Source: CAXBDP01 sp963974465 (GTDB lineage: Bacteria; Bacteroidota; Bacteroidia; Cytophagales; Cyclobacteriaceae). Taken from it: DNA of 64,000 nt. The stretch lies in the NCBI GenBank assembly GCA_049340005.1, contig JBMPIY010000007.1. One strand, given 5' to 3'. Position 1 is the first letter of the stretch, and each line of letters begins with the position of its first letter. Positions 26,339 through 35,203 of the stretch are shown here, piece after piece. Below the pieces are notes generated by a model, which saw only the letters and a list, made by a program, of their open reading frames with translations, was not told where the DNA came from and searched no databases. Position numbers and translations under genes: made by a program.

Positions 26339-27589
26339 ATGAAACTAAAATTAACATTCTTTCTGATTCTATTGCCGAGTATCGCTTGTCAAGCACAATG
26401 TGATCCTAAATTGAACAGTTACGCCGTTGGCTTTAATGAAATCAAAGCAAGTTCTTTTGCCTTTCTCGACAGCTCTCTGAATGACGTCAGGATTGTAGGC
26501 TATGGAGAAGACACTCACGGAACTGCTGAATTTACATTACTCGCAAAAGAATTAATGGAATACTTATCCGTAAAAAAAGGATTTAACATTTTCATTATCG
26601 AAACTGGTTTTGGTGAAGGACAATACTTAAACGATTATATTCAAGGGAAAAGAGATGATTTAAAGATCATATTAAATGAACACAATTCAACTTGGAGATA
26701 CGGAACTAAAGAATTCTATCAATTAATGAATTAGTTAAAGAGATACAACCAAACACATACGGATAAAATATATCTCTATGGTTCTGAAATGCAATATGTG
26801 ATGTCTGATGTCAACAGAATTCGGGAGTATCTTTTAAAAGTTGGTTCTAACTATCAAATAGACGGATTTGAAAAACATCTGTGGCAAGGATTCGACGAAA
26901 GTGAAAAATCTGATTATTACATTTCCTATGCAAAACTAAAAAAGCATTTCATTGATAATTATGAAACATTCAAAAGTAAAACATCAGAAAAAGAATTCAA
27001 TTTAGCTTATCAACATATTGTTGTTTTAGGGCAATTTGTAACTGCCATTAACCAAAATGTTGAACAAAGGAAACACGATTTTCGAGATATTTATATGGGA
27101 GAAAATATTGAATGGATATTAAACTTTCATGGAAACAAATCTAAAGCACTCTATTGGGCCCATAATGCTCACATAGGAGATTGGGTTGATAACGGAATTG
27201 TAGATGTAACTGGTCATCAATTAAGAAAAATATACGGAGCTTCTTATTTTAATATTGCTACAGATTTTGGAACCGGAGAATATATTGCCTTTCCTGCTGA
27301 TGCCAATCAAACTGGAAATTGGAAATTTGATACCTATAGTCATAAGGAAGTTCTTAAGAACACCTTTACTTATTGTTTACAGCAATTAGGAAAACCTAAT
27401 ACGTTTTTAAATATCCGAAAAGCGAGAGAGGAAAATAAAATGATAGAATCCCTAAATTCAAAATTGATATCAATGAGTGGGGCCGGTGCACAAGTTAGAA
27501 ATAGTCAAACTGAAACTAAAGAATTTGGGAAAGCCTTTGATGCTATTATATTTTTAGACAAAACCAGTATAATCAATTGGGCTGAATAA
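26339..27589 (+). pseudogene. erythromycin esterase family protein with one in-frame stop
   Basis: The frame from ATG 26339 (signal peptide MKLKLTFFLILLPSIACQAQ) runs to 27589 but is cut by TAG at 26732-26734; reading through it keeps the family intact (...YQLMN-stop-LKRYNQTHTDKIYLYGSEMQYVM...). Family motifs are GYGEDTHGTAEF near residue 58, FIIETGFGEGQYLNDYIQG near 90 and YWAHNAHIGDW near 280. These enzymes hydrolyse macrolide lactones or related esters, and most chromosomal members have unknown substrates. The single point lesion with otherwise intact sequence implies recent inactivation or a sequencing error. Confidence 0.88.
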
Positions 27590-27601
27590 AAAACGTTTTA
27601 C

Positions 27602-27655
27602 AGTCGAGTAGGTAAAAAGGGGAATTCCACTCCCTAAACCTTTCAATTGTTAAGC
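27602..27655 (-). mobile_element. 3'-end remnant of a group II intron
   Basis: The minus strand reads AAAGGTTTAGGGAGTGGAAT then TCCCCTTTTTACCTACTCGACT: a GGGG...CCCC domain VI-like hairpin and the CTACTCGA end. It lies 12 bp after the esterase stop, antisense. Confidence 0.6.
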
Positions 27656-27661
27656 TTATCA

Positions 27662-27735
27662 GTCTGAATCACAGATTAAAAATATTTCATGGATTGTTAC
27701 GTCTATCCAGTACTGAAATAGGTTTACAGGTGCTG
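27662..27735. repeat. truncated MITE-like element family 2, copy 4
   Basis: GTCTGAATCACAGATTAAAA, CATGGATTGTTACGTCTATC and CTGAAATAGGTTTACAGG match the left half of copies 1-3; the right half is gone. Confidence 0.6.
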
Positions 27736-27837
27736 AAAAATGTAAAGGAGATTACATTGAATCACCTACTTATTATAACCGAGAACTGTGATGCTTGGAA
27801 AATCGTTTTTACAATCAAGCCATTAATTAAAAAATTG

Positions 27838-27845
27838 TATTTTTG
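27838..27845 (+). promoter_or_regulatory. possible -7 element (TATTTTTG) of the toxin-antitoxin promoter
   Basis: TATTTTTG fits the Bacteroidota TAnnTTTG element and lies 16 bp before the antitoxin ATG. A matching -33 TTG is not clear. Confidence 0.35.
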
Positions 27846-27861
27846 TTTAAATACTTGAAAT

Positions 27862-28098
27862 ATGGATTTACAAACTAGAAAACTCAATTTAATTACCTAT
27901 TTAGCTCAGATTAAAGATGAAATATTTATTGATAAACTGGAAAATTATATCCTAAAAAGGGAAGCTGAACATTATCCCGAATTAAAACCATTTACTATTG
28001 AGGAGTTAATAAATAGAATTGAGAGTTCCGAAGTAGATTTTAAAAACGGAAATTTTAGAAGTCAAGAAGATTTAGAAAAAGAGTCTGCTAATTGGTAG
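27862..28098 (+). CDS. antitoxin-like protein of a type II toxin-antitoxin module
   Basis: 78 residues, acidic and helical, with the end FKNGNFRSQEDLEKESANW typical of the Bacteroidota addiction-module antitoxins of the RelB/Phd-like type that precede RelE/ParE toxins. The following toxin frame starts 2 bp after the stop. It should bind the toxin and the shared promoter. It is intact while its toxin is broken. Confidence 0.75.
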   Translation: MDLQTRKLNLITYLAQIKDEIFIDKLENYILKREAEHYPELKPFTIEELINRIESSEVDFKNGNFRSQEDLEKESANW

Positions 28099-28100
28099 GA

Positions 28101-28418
28101 ATGGAAATCATTTGGACTGATTCTGCAATCAGAAATTTAAAAGACATTTTTGCTTATTATTCTACTAAAGCAAATAAAAATGTTGCTCATAAGATTAGAA
28201 GACAAATACTAGAATCTTCTAAATAACTCAAAAACACTCCACATTCTGACCCAATAGAACCAAACCTTACAAGATTAAAGAAAGATCACAGATATTTAGT
28301 GAGTGGAAATTATAAATTGATTTACAGAATAATAGATAATCAAGTAATAATAAATGATGTTTTTGATACTAGACAAAACCCATCCAAAATGGAGGGCGAA
28401 AAGTCAAAAGCTGAGTAA
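28101..28418 (+). pseudogene. RelE/ParE-type toxin with one in-frame stop
   Basis: Frame MEIIWTDSAIRNLKDIFAYY...HKIRRQILESSK-stop-LKNTP...RYLVSGNYKLIYRIIDNQVI then INDVFDTRQNP. The TAA at 28224-28226 stands where the family usually has CAA (Gln). The rest, including the RxLVxGNYKLIYRI core, is a complete RelE/ParE toxin of 105 codons. One C-to-T change would explain the loss. Start chosen as the ATG 2 bp after the antitoxin. Confidence 0.88.
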
Positions 28419-28436
28419 ATGACCAATAGGGGAAGC

Positions 28437-28587
28437 CTTAGCGAGCTTTTGCAAAGTGTGTTGTTTGAATTTTATGGTTTGTAATCCGAAGGTTGATAGA
28501 AGCAAAAAAGAAGGGTTTATTTGACCAATTGCATTTGCTTATTGAAAAGGAAAATAGATCGGTAGGCTTTGCAAAAATCCGCTAGTG
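28437..28587 (+). repeat. MITE-like element family 1, copy E
   Basis: Left end CTTAGCGAGCTTTTGCAAAG and right end GGCTTTGCAAAAATCCGCTAG, with internal GGTTTGTAATCCGAAGGTTGAT. It starts 18 bp after the toxin frame and is the last element of the array. Confidence 0.75.
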
Positions 28588-28716
28588 GTTCTTGCTATGT
28601 CTACTTTCAGCTCTACGCTACCTTTTTTATCAAACTATTGAATTTTGAGTGCCACAGGGATTACATAAGTTAAATATAGGTAATTGTAATTTTCAGAAAA
28701 TGAGTTCCTTAGATGG

Positions 28717-29367
28717 TCACTCACTACGTTTAAGTACAAGAACCTGAAAGATCATGATAGAATTGGGTGGCACATTGGTTGTTCCATCTACACCATAAGC
28801 TAAATGAGCAGGCACCTTGATAAAGCCAGAATCACCTTGATTGAAGTATGATAAACCCATTTGAAATCCATCAATTAATCGTTTTACATTTAGATCAATT
28901 GAAATTGGTGATTTTGTTCTAAAAGAGCTATCTAGTTCAGTACCGTCTTCTAAGTAACTAGCATAATGAATAATCATATTATTCATCCCAAGTATTGGTT
29001 CTAAAGCTAGCTCTCCTTTTACCTTATTAATGCTTACCCCTCCATTTACTTCTGTCCATTGTACTTGATTAAACTGCTGAACTCTGAGCAATTCATTTGC
29101 TTTTTCAGGATTTTCCTTTTTCAAAAGTTCACCTTCTTGATTCCATTCTCTTAGCAAAATCAATTTGCCTTGCACATCGTATTTTTCCTCCCGCTTCTTA
29201 CTACCATCTTCGAACCAATAGGTATGTGTTCCTATCTTTAATCCATCCTTGGTTCTGCCTTGATATTTTTTTTCACCATTTTCATATCGCTCTACCGTTT
29301 TCTGAGCAAAAGCAGTTGTAGACAAAAGCATTAGGCTAAATCCAAAGATTAACAGGATTCTCATCAT
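28717..29367 (-). CDS. exported FKBP-type peptidyl-prolyl isomerase with MORN-like N-terminus
   Basis: 216 residues: signal peptide to about residue 21 (STTAFAQ), two or three MORN/YwqK-like repeats (YENGEKKYQGRTKDGLKIGT, YWFEDGSKKREEKYD) at about 25-80, then an FKBP domain (about 120-214) with IIHYASYLEDGTELDSSF, LIDGFQMGLSYFNQGDSGFI and PAHLAYG...VPPNSIMIFQVLVL. It should assist folding of secreted proteins. The MORN-like part is an unusual partner. One GCGGGAGG octamer lies in it. Confidence 0.85.
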   Translation of the reverse strand: MMRILLIFGFSLMLLSTTAFAQKTVERYENGEKKYQGRTKDGLKIGTHTYWFEDGSKKREEKYDVQGKLILLREWNQEGELLKKENPEKANELLRVQQFNQVQWTEVNGGVSINKVKGELALEPILGMNNMIIHYASYLEDGTELDSSFRTKSPISIDLNVKRLIDGFQMGLSYFNQGDSGFIKVPAHLAYGVDGTTNVPPNSIMIFQVLVLKRSE

Positions 29368-29699
29368 TGAATTAATATTTATATATGATATGGTCGATAT
29401 CTAAAACATCTGAATTTCACGGAATACACGGAACTAAGTATATGTTTTGCTTTATTGTGTATTTAACCCTAACGAAGCAAAGTAAGAGGAAAGATACAAA
29501 TTTGGATTGATGATACGTTTTGAGCTTTTCCAATACGAAACGCATCAAAAGAAAACGAACTCATTCATCATTAGCAATGATTCTAATTTAGACTGTTCCA
29601 CTAAAATGCAATGAGTTGAATGTCTTCGCATGAGTATGTGAATAACGAATAATAACACTCATATTTTAAGTAAATAGCGCCTACTGACAATAGAAATAA
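29368..29699. other. intergenic region
   Basis: 332 bp between two minus-strand genes. A short CACGGAATACACGG stretch near 29417 recalls the MITE2 interior, but no full element, ORF or terminator is seen. Confidence 0.35.
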
Positions 29700-32600
29700 T
29701 TAATCCCTTTTTCTATGCGGTGTATAAGGAGCTCCTGCCTCTTCTAAGCTTTTTTCAAAATCTGCTAATTGATCAAAAAAAGCTGCTGCATCTTGTAAAT
29801 ACTGCGTAAACTCTCTTTGAGCGATATCAATGCTTGTTTTGTAGGTAGCTGTAGGTGGCTCCGTAGTACTCCAATGTCCATAAATCACAGCTCCCACCCT
29901 ACTTGTAATGGAAGGGGCAGTAGATTCACTATTACTTTGCAAAACCCTATCGCCCATTAAGGCCATACTCAATGTATACAGTGTATTATTAAGCTCCGTC
30001 CATTTTGCAAATAGCTCAGCAGAAGCATCAGGTGTCTTTGTTAAGGCTGCCTTGGTGTAGCGCAGCTTTTCGCTTGCCTCATTTAGTTGACTAGCTGCAC
30101 TGGATGTCCTTCTGTACAGATCACTTGTTCGCCTTTTGAAAGCAGCTAATTCCTCGTAATTATTAGTGCTTGGGAAGGCTGGTTTCACAGTGAACTCTTG
30201 CACTTCTCCTTGTTGCTCCAGTTTTCCATTATTCAACACATAAAGAGCCACTTTGTATGTGCCCGGTGCTACCAATGGTCCAACAGGATCGCTGGCCCAT
30301 GGAGGTTGAAAATCCGGTACATTTAGGTTGATAGGGTTGGGCGGAGCTAATCTTAAATCCCAGCTTACTCTATTCAGTCCTTTTTTAGCAAGTCCTTCTA
30401 TCCACCGAATAGGCTCACCGCCTTTATCTTGTACCAATAGCATAACTTTCGACTCTTCTTCCAAGGCTTCTCGCCTCAATTGCTCCCAGCCAGGAAATGG
30501 AATATCATTTTTCTTCTCATTTAGGTTTTTCTCTTTTTCTCTCCGCAGTGCCTTTTCTGTTTGAGGAAGTTCCTGCAAGTAGTAGGTAAAAACAGCACCA
30601 AAAGGTGGGTTTTCACTAACAAAACTATCTGAACCTTGGGAAGGCATTCCTTTGGCTTGCATTGGTGTATTGGGAATATACCACCAAGCATCTCTCACCG
30701 GAAGTACTACATTTGAGCTATTTTGTGCCAATTGGTTAATTGCTCGCAATGGAGAATAATCATCCAAAATGTAAACGCCACGTCCAAAGCTTGCGCCCAC
30801 CAAATCATTATCTCTTGGATGCAATTCAATATCTCTAAATGGAATGGTAGGAACTCCCGCATGCAACTTCGTCCAGTTTACTCCCTTATTCACTGAAAAA
30901 TACAAGCCATATTCAGTGCCGATAAATAGCAAATTTTCATCTATATGATCTTGCTTAAGTACCCAAGTAAGGGTATTGACCGGCAAATCTCCTGCAATGG
31001 ATTGCCAAGATTTGCCCTTATCTGTACTTATGAAAATGTAGGAGGAATAATCTCCCAATTGATGTCCATTGGCAACGGCAAATACGGTATTGACATGATG
31101 AGAAGAGGCGTGAATGTGATTGATAAAGGTCAGCTCGGGAACCTTGGGTAGACTAGCACTCTTGCTCCAGTTTTTGCCATCGTCTTCGCTTATATGAATT
31201 AGGCCATCATCTGATCCAGTATAAAGCAACCCTGCTTGTAGAGGTGACTCAGAAATGGTAGTGAGCGTAGCGTATTTAGACATAGCTCCATTGTCGTACA
31301 ATGCATCAATACTTGGCACCCTGTCCATCATCTCCAGCTCGTATCTGTTAGTATTAGTCGTAAGATCATCACTGATAGCTATCCAAGAATTCCCGCGGTC
31401 AGTGCTTTTCCATACTCGCTGAGACCCAAAATACAGAGTTTTATGATCATGTGGGCTTATCTGTATTGGGCTGTCCCAGTTCCAGCGATTGGCGGGTTCG
31501 CCCGGTCCGGATTGTGGCTGAATATTTAATACCTCACCGGTTGTTCTATTGTGTCTATGCAACTGCCCTTCCTGAATTTCCATATACACGATATTTGGAT
31601 CTTCAGGGTCAAAAGCCGCATCATAACCATCGGCTCCTAGAGGCACATACCAGTCTTGATTTCGTACGCCTTCAATATTGGTCGTTCTGCCGGGGCCAAT
31701 TAATGTTCCTAAATCCTGGGCTCCTAAAACCATATTGTAAAATGGTTCTGCATTGTCTAGACCTATCTTGTAAAATTGTGATACCGGGAGGTTTGGAAAA
31801 TGACGCCAAGTAGCTCCTTCATCAAAGGATTCGTATAAACCTCCATCCGTTCCTACTATCAAATGAAGGCCATTAGCTGGGTCGATCCACAAGGCATGAT
31901 TATCACTGTGTTTTCCTCTGCCGGTTTCACTATAATTAAATGTTTTACCTCCATCACGTGTAACATTTACAAACACATCCATCTGATAAACTAGATCAGG
32001 ATTGTTTGGTGAAGCTTCAATTTCTTGATAATAATGTGGGCCTGTACCTCCTGAGATATAGCTACTGCGCTTTTCCCAACTTTCGCCCTTATCCATTGAT
32101 CTGTAGAAGCCTTTATTAGCATTATCAGATTCTATGGTAGCGTATACCAACTGTGGATTAGCAGGGGTGACTGCCAGTCCTATTTTTCCCATATCAGCTT
32201 GTGGTAAACCCTTAGTCATCCGTCTCCAGCTTTCGCCTCCATCCATGGATTTGAAAATACCTGAATTGGGACCTCCGCCAAGCAAGGCCCATGTTTTTCT
32301 TCTTCTTTGATAGGCCGCAACATAGATAATATCAGGATTGAAAGGGTCGAACTCCGCGTCTGTTACCCCTGTAGCTTCATCGATCTCTAGCGCTAAACTC
32401 CATGTATTGCCCCCATCTATAGTTTTGTATAATCCTCGGTCTCCGCCTGAAGACCACAATGGGCCTTCTGCTGCTACATATACTATGTCGGAATTTCTTG
32501 GGTCGATCAGTATTTTCCCAATATGCTCCGAATTCTTTAGCCCCATCTGCTCCCAAGTGGCACCACCATCCATGCTTTTGTAAACGCCATCGCCCCAACC

Positions 32601-32972
32601 AACATGTCGGCCGCTTACATTCTCTCCGGTACCCACCCATACTACTTCCGGGTTATTTGGATCCAATGCTACAGTACCAATGGAATAGGATGCTTGTGCG
32701 TCAAAAATTGGCGTCCAAGTAGTTCCGCTATTCGTTGTTTTCCATAAGCCACCCGAACCTACTGCTACATACCAGGTGCTGGTTTGAATGGGATTCACTG
32801 CGATATCCGCAATTCTTCCGCCCATTAATGCCGGTCCAATTCCTCTCAATTTAAGTCCATTGGCTACCTGAGCAGCCATTTCCTTTTGATTAGACTGAGC
32901 CTTAAGACTTTGTACATTTAATGATAGGAAAAGAAGTGCTGTAAGAAGTAGAGTAATAGAGACTCTTTGCAT
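29700..32972 (-). CDS. large secreted Asp-box / VPS10-like beta-propeller protein
   Basis: 1090 residues with a signal peptide (to about residue 25, SLKAQ). At least seven Asp-box motifs of the SxDxGxTW type (KTTNSGTTW, SMDGGATW, KTIDGGNTW, SMDGGESW, STDRGNSW, SEDDGKNW, STDKGKSW) are spread over about 75-690, the pattern of sortilin/VPS10-like and sialidase-like propellers. A C-terminal region (about 780-1090) is unrelated and partly helical. Bacteroidota encode many such exported proteins, annotated as VPS10 or glycosyl-hydrolase-like; substrate binding is unproven. It stands alone. Confidence 0.85.
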   Translation of the reverse strand: MQRVSITLLLTALLFLSLNVQSLKAQSNQKEMAAQVANGLKLRGIGPALMGGRIADIAVNPIQTSTWYVAVGSGGLWKTTNSGTTWTPIFDAQASYSIGTVALDPNNPEVVWVGTGENVSGRHVGWGDGVYKSMDGGATWEQMGLKNSEHIGKILIDPRNSDIVYVAAEGPLWSSGGDRGLYKTIDGGNTWSLALEIDEATGVTDAEFDPFNPDIIYVAAYQRRRKTWALLGGGPNSGIFKSMDGGESWRRMTKGLPQADMGKIGLAVTPANPQLVYATIESDNANKGFYRSMDKGESWEKRSSYISGGTGPHYYQEIEASPNNPDLVYQMDVFVNVTRDGGKTFNYSETGRGKHSDNHALWIDPANGLHLIVGTDGGLYESFDEGATWRHFPNLPVSQFYKIGLDNAEPFYNMVLGAQDLGTLIGPGRTTNIEGVRNQDWYVPLGADGYDAAFDPEDPNIVYMEIQEGQLHRHNRTTGEVLNIQPQSGPGEPANRWNWDSPIQISPHDHKTLYFGSQRVWKSTDRGNSWIAISDDLTTNTNRYELEMMDRVPSIDALYDNGAMSKYATLTTISESPLQAGLLYTGSDDGLIHISEDDGKNWSKSASLPKVPELTFINHIHASSHHVNTVFAVANGHQLGDYSSYIFISTDKGKSWQSIAGDLPVNTLTWVLKQDHIDENLLFIGTEYGLYFSVNKGVNWTKLHAGVPTIPFRDIELHPRDNDLVGASFGRGVYILDDYSPLRAINQLAQNSSNVVLPVRDAWWYIPNTPMQAKGMPSQGSDSFVSENPPFGAVFTYYLQELPQTEKALRREKEKNLNEKKNDIPFPGWEQLRREALEEESKVMLLVQDKGGEPIRWIEGLAKKGLNRVSWDLRLAPPNPINLNVPDFQPPWASDPVGPLVAPGTYKVALYVLNNGKLEQQGEVQEFTVKPAFPSTNNYEELAAFKRRTSDLYRRTSSAASQLNEASEKLRYTKAALTKTPDASAELFAKWTELNNTLYTLSMALMGDRVLQSNSESTAPSITSRVGAVIYGHWSTTEPPTATYKTSIDIAQREFTQYLQDAAAFFDQLADFEKSLEEAGAPYTPHRKRD

Positions 32973-33823
32973 GGCAGATTAGGTTTAATGAATGATTAAG
33001 GTACAAGAAATTTCATTTTACTGTAAGACATTCTTCAAAAAAAGATTATTAGAGTTTTCATGACCTTAATGCCGATACGACAGAAATACCTACGGAAATA
33101 GAGGGTAATCAATGGCTATAAGTAATTAAACTTCCGGGATGAAATTGGGCGATTTGAATTTTACTGTTGTTACTGTTTCTGGGCATAGAAACTTTTTCAT
33201 AAACTGAATAAATGTGATAATTGACATTTTGTCCAGTATTCTTGTTTTGAACACACTACAGGCTTTTGTATAATTTCTCCTGATCATGGACAGGTCGCAT
33301 AATTGGGAGAATAATATACCAATTCTTATACTTGAATTCCTGAAAATATACGGCAGTTTTTTTAGCCTTTCTGATTCATTCTCATAGGAGTTTCCAACAC
33401 ACTATTAGCCGACTCTAAAAGATCCATAGTTACTATGTAAACAAATACCCAATATCTCCAAGAATCATACATTCAGACAGTTGTTGTTTAATATCTTACA
33501 GATAATGCGGTCTATACATTTGCTTTGACTTCATGCCAACGCTGTGTGAAGAAGTGGAATCGACATTAGGCCCTTTAACAAAATCAATGAGCTGTTTTTC
33601 AATAAATTAAGAATAATAATCCCTGTTTTATTTCAACATTTGCCTGACTAAATAATCTCACACAGCAGGTATCATAAATAACACTTCCAGTCACACTGGA
33701 TAAAGAGCCTGAAAGACTATACCTAAATGGGACAGTCTTCAACCCCTATCTAATAAGTGAATTTTTTTTGTAACATTTTTTTTGATTCGCTTACCTACTC
33801 TTTGAAACTAAAAAACAGAAAAA
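32973..33823. other. long intergenic region between divergent genes
   Basis: 851 bp holding the promoters of the Asp-box gene (minus) and the TraB operon (plus). No ORF, repeat copy or clear promoter motif is seen; a T-rich run precedes the TraB start (33760-33784). Confidence 0.4.
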
Positions 33824-34690
33824 ATGAAAATCCTTAAATCTATCATTGTTACATTATTATTTAGCTTCACAGCTCAATTTGCTGGTGGACAAACAGCTGT
33901 ACAGCTTGAAAATTCTCTTTTATGGAAAGTAGAACATCCCGATTTAGAAAAACCATCCTATATTTTCGGAACGCTCCATATGATGTGCATTGATGACTTC
34001 AAATTGCCTGAAAAACTCATCAATACAATTGCCGAAGTTGAGGCATTAGTACTGGAAATAAACATGACCGATCCGGCAGAAATGAAGAGCATGCAAGAGT
34101 CCATTACCAATTCAAAAAAGATTTCAGAAGAGTTGAGTACTGTGCAATTCAGTCGACTTGACACTTTGGTACAACGGGTGGTAGGCACATCGCTGGTTAA
34201 TTTAGATAGCTATGGACTTTCTATGCTTAACAGCATGTTGATTATGAAAATGTTACCTTGTACGGAAATAAAATCCTTCGAGCTGGAGCTTACACAAATA
34301 GCCCTTTCAGAAAGGATACCCATATACAATCTTGAAACAGTCGCTGAGCAACTTGCTATGATGCAGCTAGCATTTCCTACAGAGTCTGCTTACGAACAGA
34401 TGATGCTTCATGATGCCTACAAGGTGGACTTTCAGAAAGCTATTATATCTTATAAGAAGGAGGAGCTGACGGAAGCTGTAAGCTACCTTACTAAAACAGA
34501 ATATATGGATGAAAATGCCGTAACGCTAATACAAGTGGATAGAAACAAAAAATGGGTAGAAAAAATGTCACCTATGATGCAGGAAAGAAGCAATTTATTT
34601 GCCGTAGGAGCTGCTCACCTTACCAATGACTTTGGAGTCATTCACCTTTTAAGGGAGAAAGGGTATACTGTCACTCCAGTATTTAACTAG
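33824..34690 (+). CDS. TraB/GumN family protein
   Basis: 288 residues with a signal peptide (about 1-22, QFAGG). Family motifs are LLWKVEHPDLEKPSYIFGTLH near residue 30-50 (GTLH), an acidic EALVLEINM near 70, and the C-terminal FAVGAAHLTNDFGVIHLLREKGYTVTPV (GxxH). TraB/GumN proteins are thought to be metal-dependent, possibly proteolytic. It is followed 9 bp later by a sigma factor gene, so it likely heads that operon. Confidence 0.88.
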   Translation: MKILKSIIVTLLFSFTAQFAGGQTAVQLENSLLWKVEHPDLEKPSYIFGTLHMMCIDDFKLPEKLINTIAEVEALVLEINMTDPAEMKSMQESITNSKKISEELSTVQFSRLDTLVQRVVGTSLVNLDSYGLSMLNSMLIMKMLPCTEIKSFELELTQIALSERIPIYNLETVAEQLAMMQLAFPTESAYEQMMLHDAYKVDFQKAIISYKKEELTEAVSYLTKTEYMDENAVTLIQVDRNKKWVEKMSPMMQERSNLFAVGAAHLTNDFGVIHLLREKGYTVTPVFN

Positions 34691-34699
34691 TAGCAGTAA

Positions 34700-35203
34700 A
34701 TGCAGCTATCTGAACAAGAATTTTTAAACGCTATTAACAAACACAAAGGCATCCTTTACAAAGTGTCAAGGATGTACTTTGATAACTTGGAAGACCAGCA
34801 GGACTTATTTCAAGAAATAATTCTTCAACTGTGGAAATCTATACACACTTTCAAAGGCTCAAGCGAATTATCCTCTTGGATGTACCGAGTAGCCATAAAT
34901 ACAGCCATCGTCTTCTTTAAGCAAGAGAAAAGAAAACCAGCACAAGACACCTTATTTGATAATGAAGCCATTGCTTTTGAAAATTATGATGACCATAAAG
35001 ATCAGCAATTAGCACACTTCTACGAGGCTGTAAAAAAGCTTACTAAAATCGAGAAAGCGATCATTTTACAACTTATTGAAGGATTTTCCGGCAAAGAGAT
35101 CGCCCTAAATCTAGGTATATCAGAAGTCAATGTAAGGGTGAAGGCTAAAAGAACAAAAGAGAAATTACAAGAAATTATAAAAACACAAGGTTATGAATTT
35201 TGA
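34700..35203 (+). CDS. ECF-type RNA polymerase sigma factor
   Basis: 167 residues with sigma region 2 (DLFQEIILQLWKSIHTFKGSSELSSWMYRVAINTAIVFFK, about 35-80) and region 4 (LTKIEKAIILQLIEGFSGKEIALNLGISEVNVRVKAKRTKEKL, about 113-158). It should direct transcription of a small regulon. Its end overlaps the next gene, a membrane protein, by 11 bp, as expected for a sigma/anti-sigma pair. Confidence 0.9.
   Translation: MQLSEQEFLNAINKHKGILYKVSRMYFDNLEDQQDLFQEIILQLWKSIHTFKGSSELSSWMYRVAINTAIVFFKQEKRKPAQDTLFDNEAIAFENYDDHKDQQLAHFYEAVKKLTKIEKAIILQLIEGFSGKEIALNLGISEVNVRVKAKRTKEKLQEIIKTQGYEF

Noticed and set aside
11843..28590. A classical integron with attC sites
   Set aside because: I found no RYYYAAC/GTTRRRY core pairs bounding the genes and no integrase; the repeated borders are MITE-like elements and intron tails.
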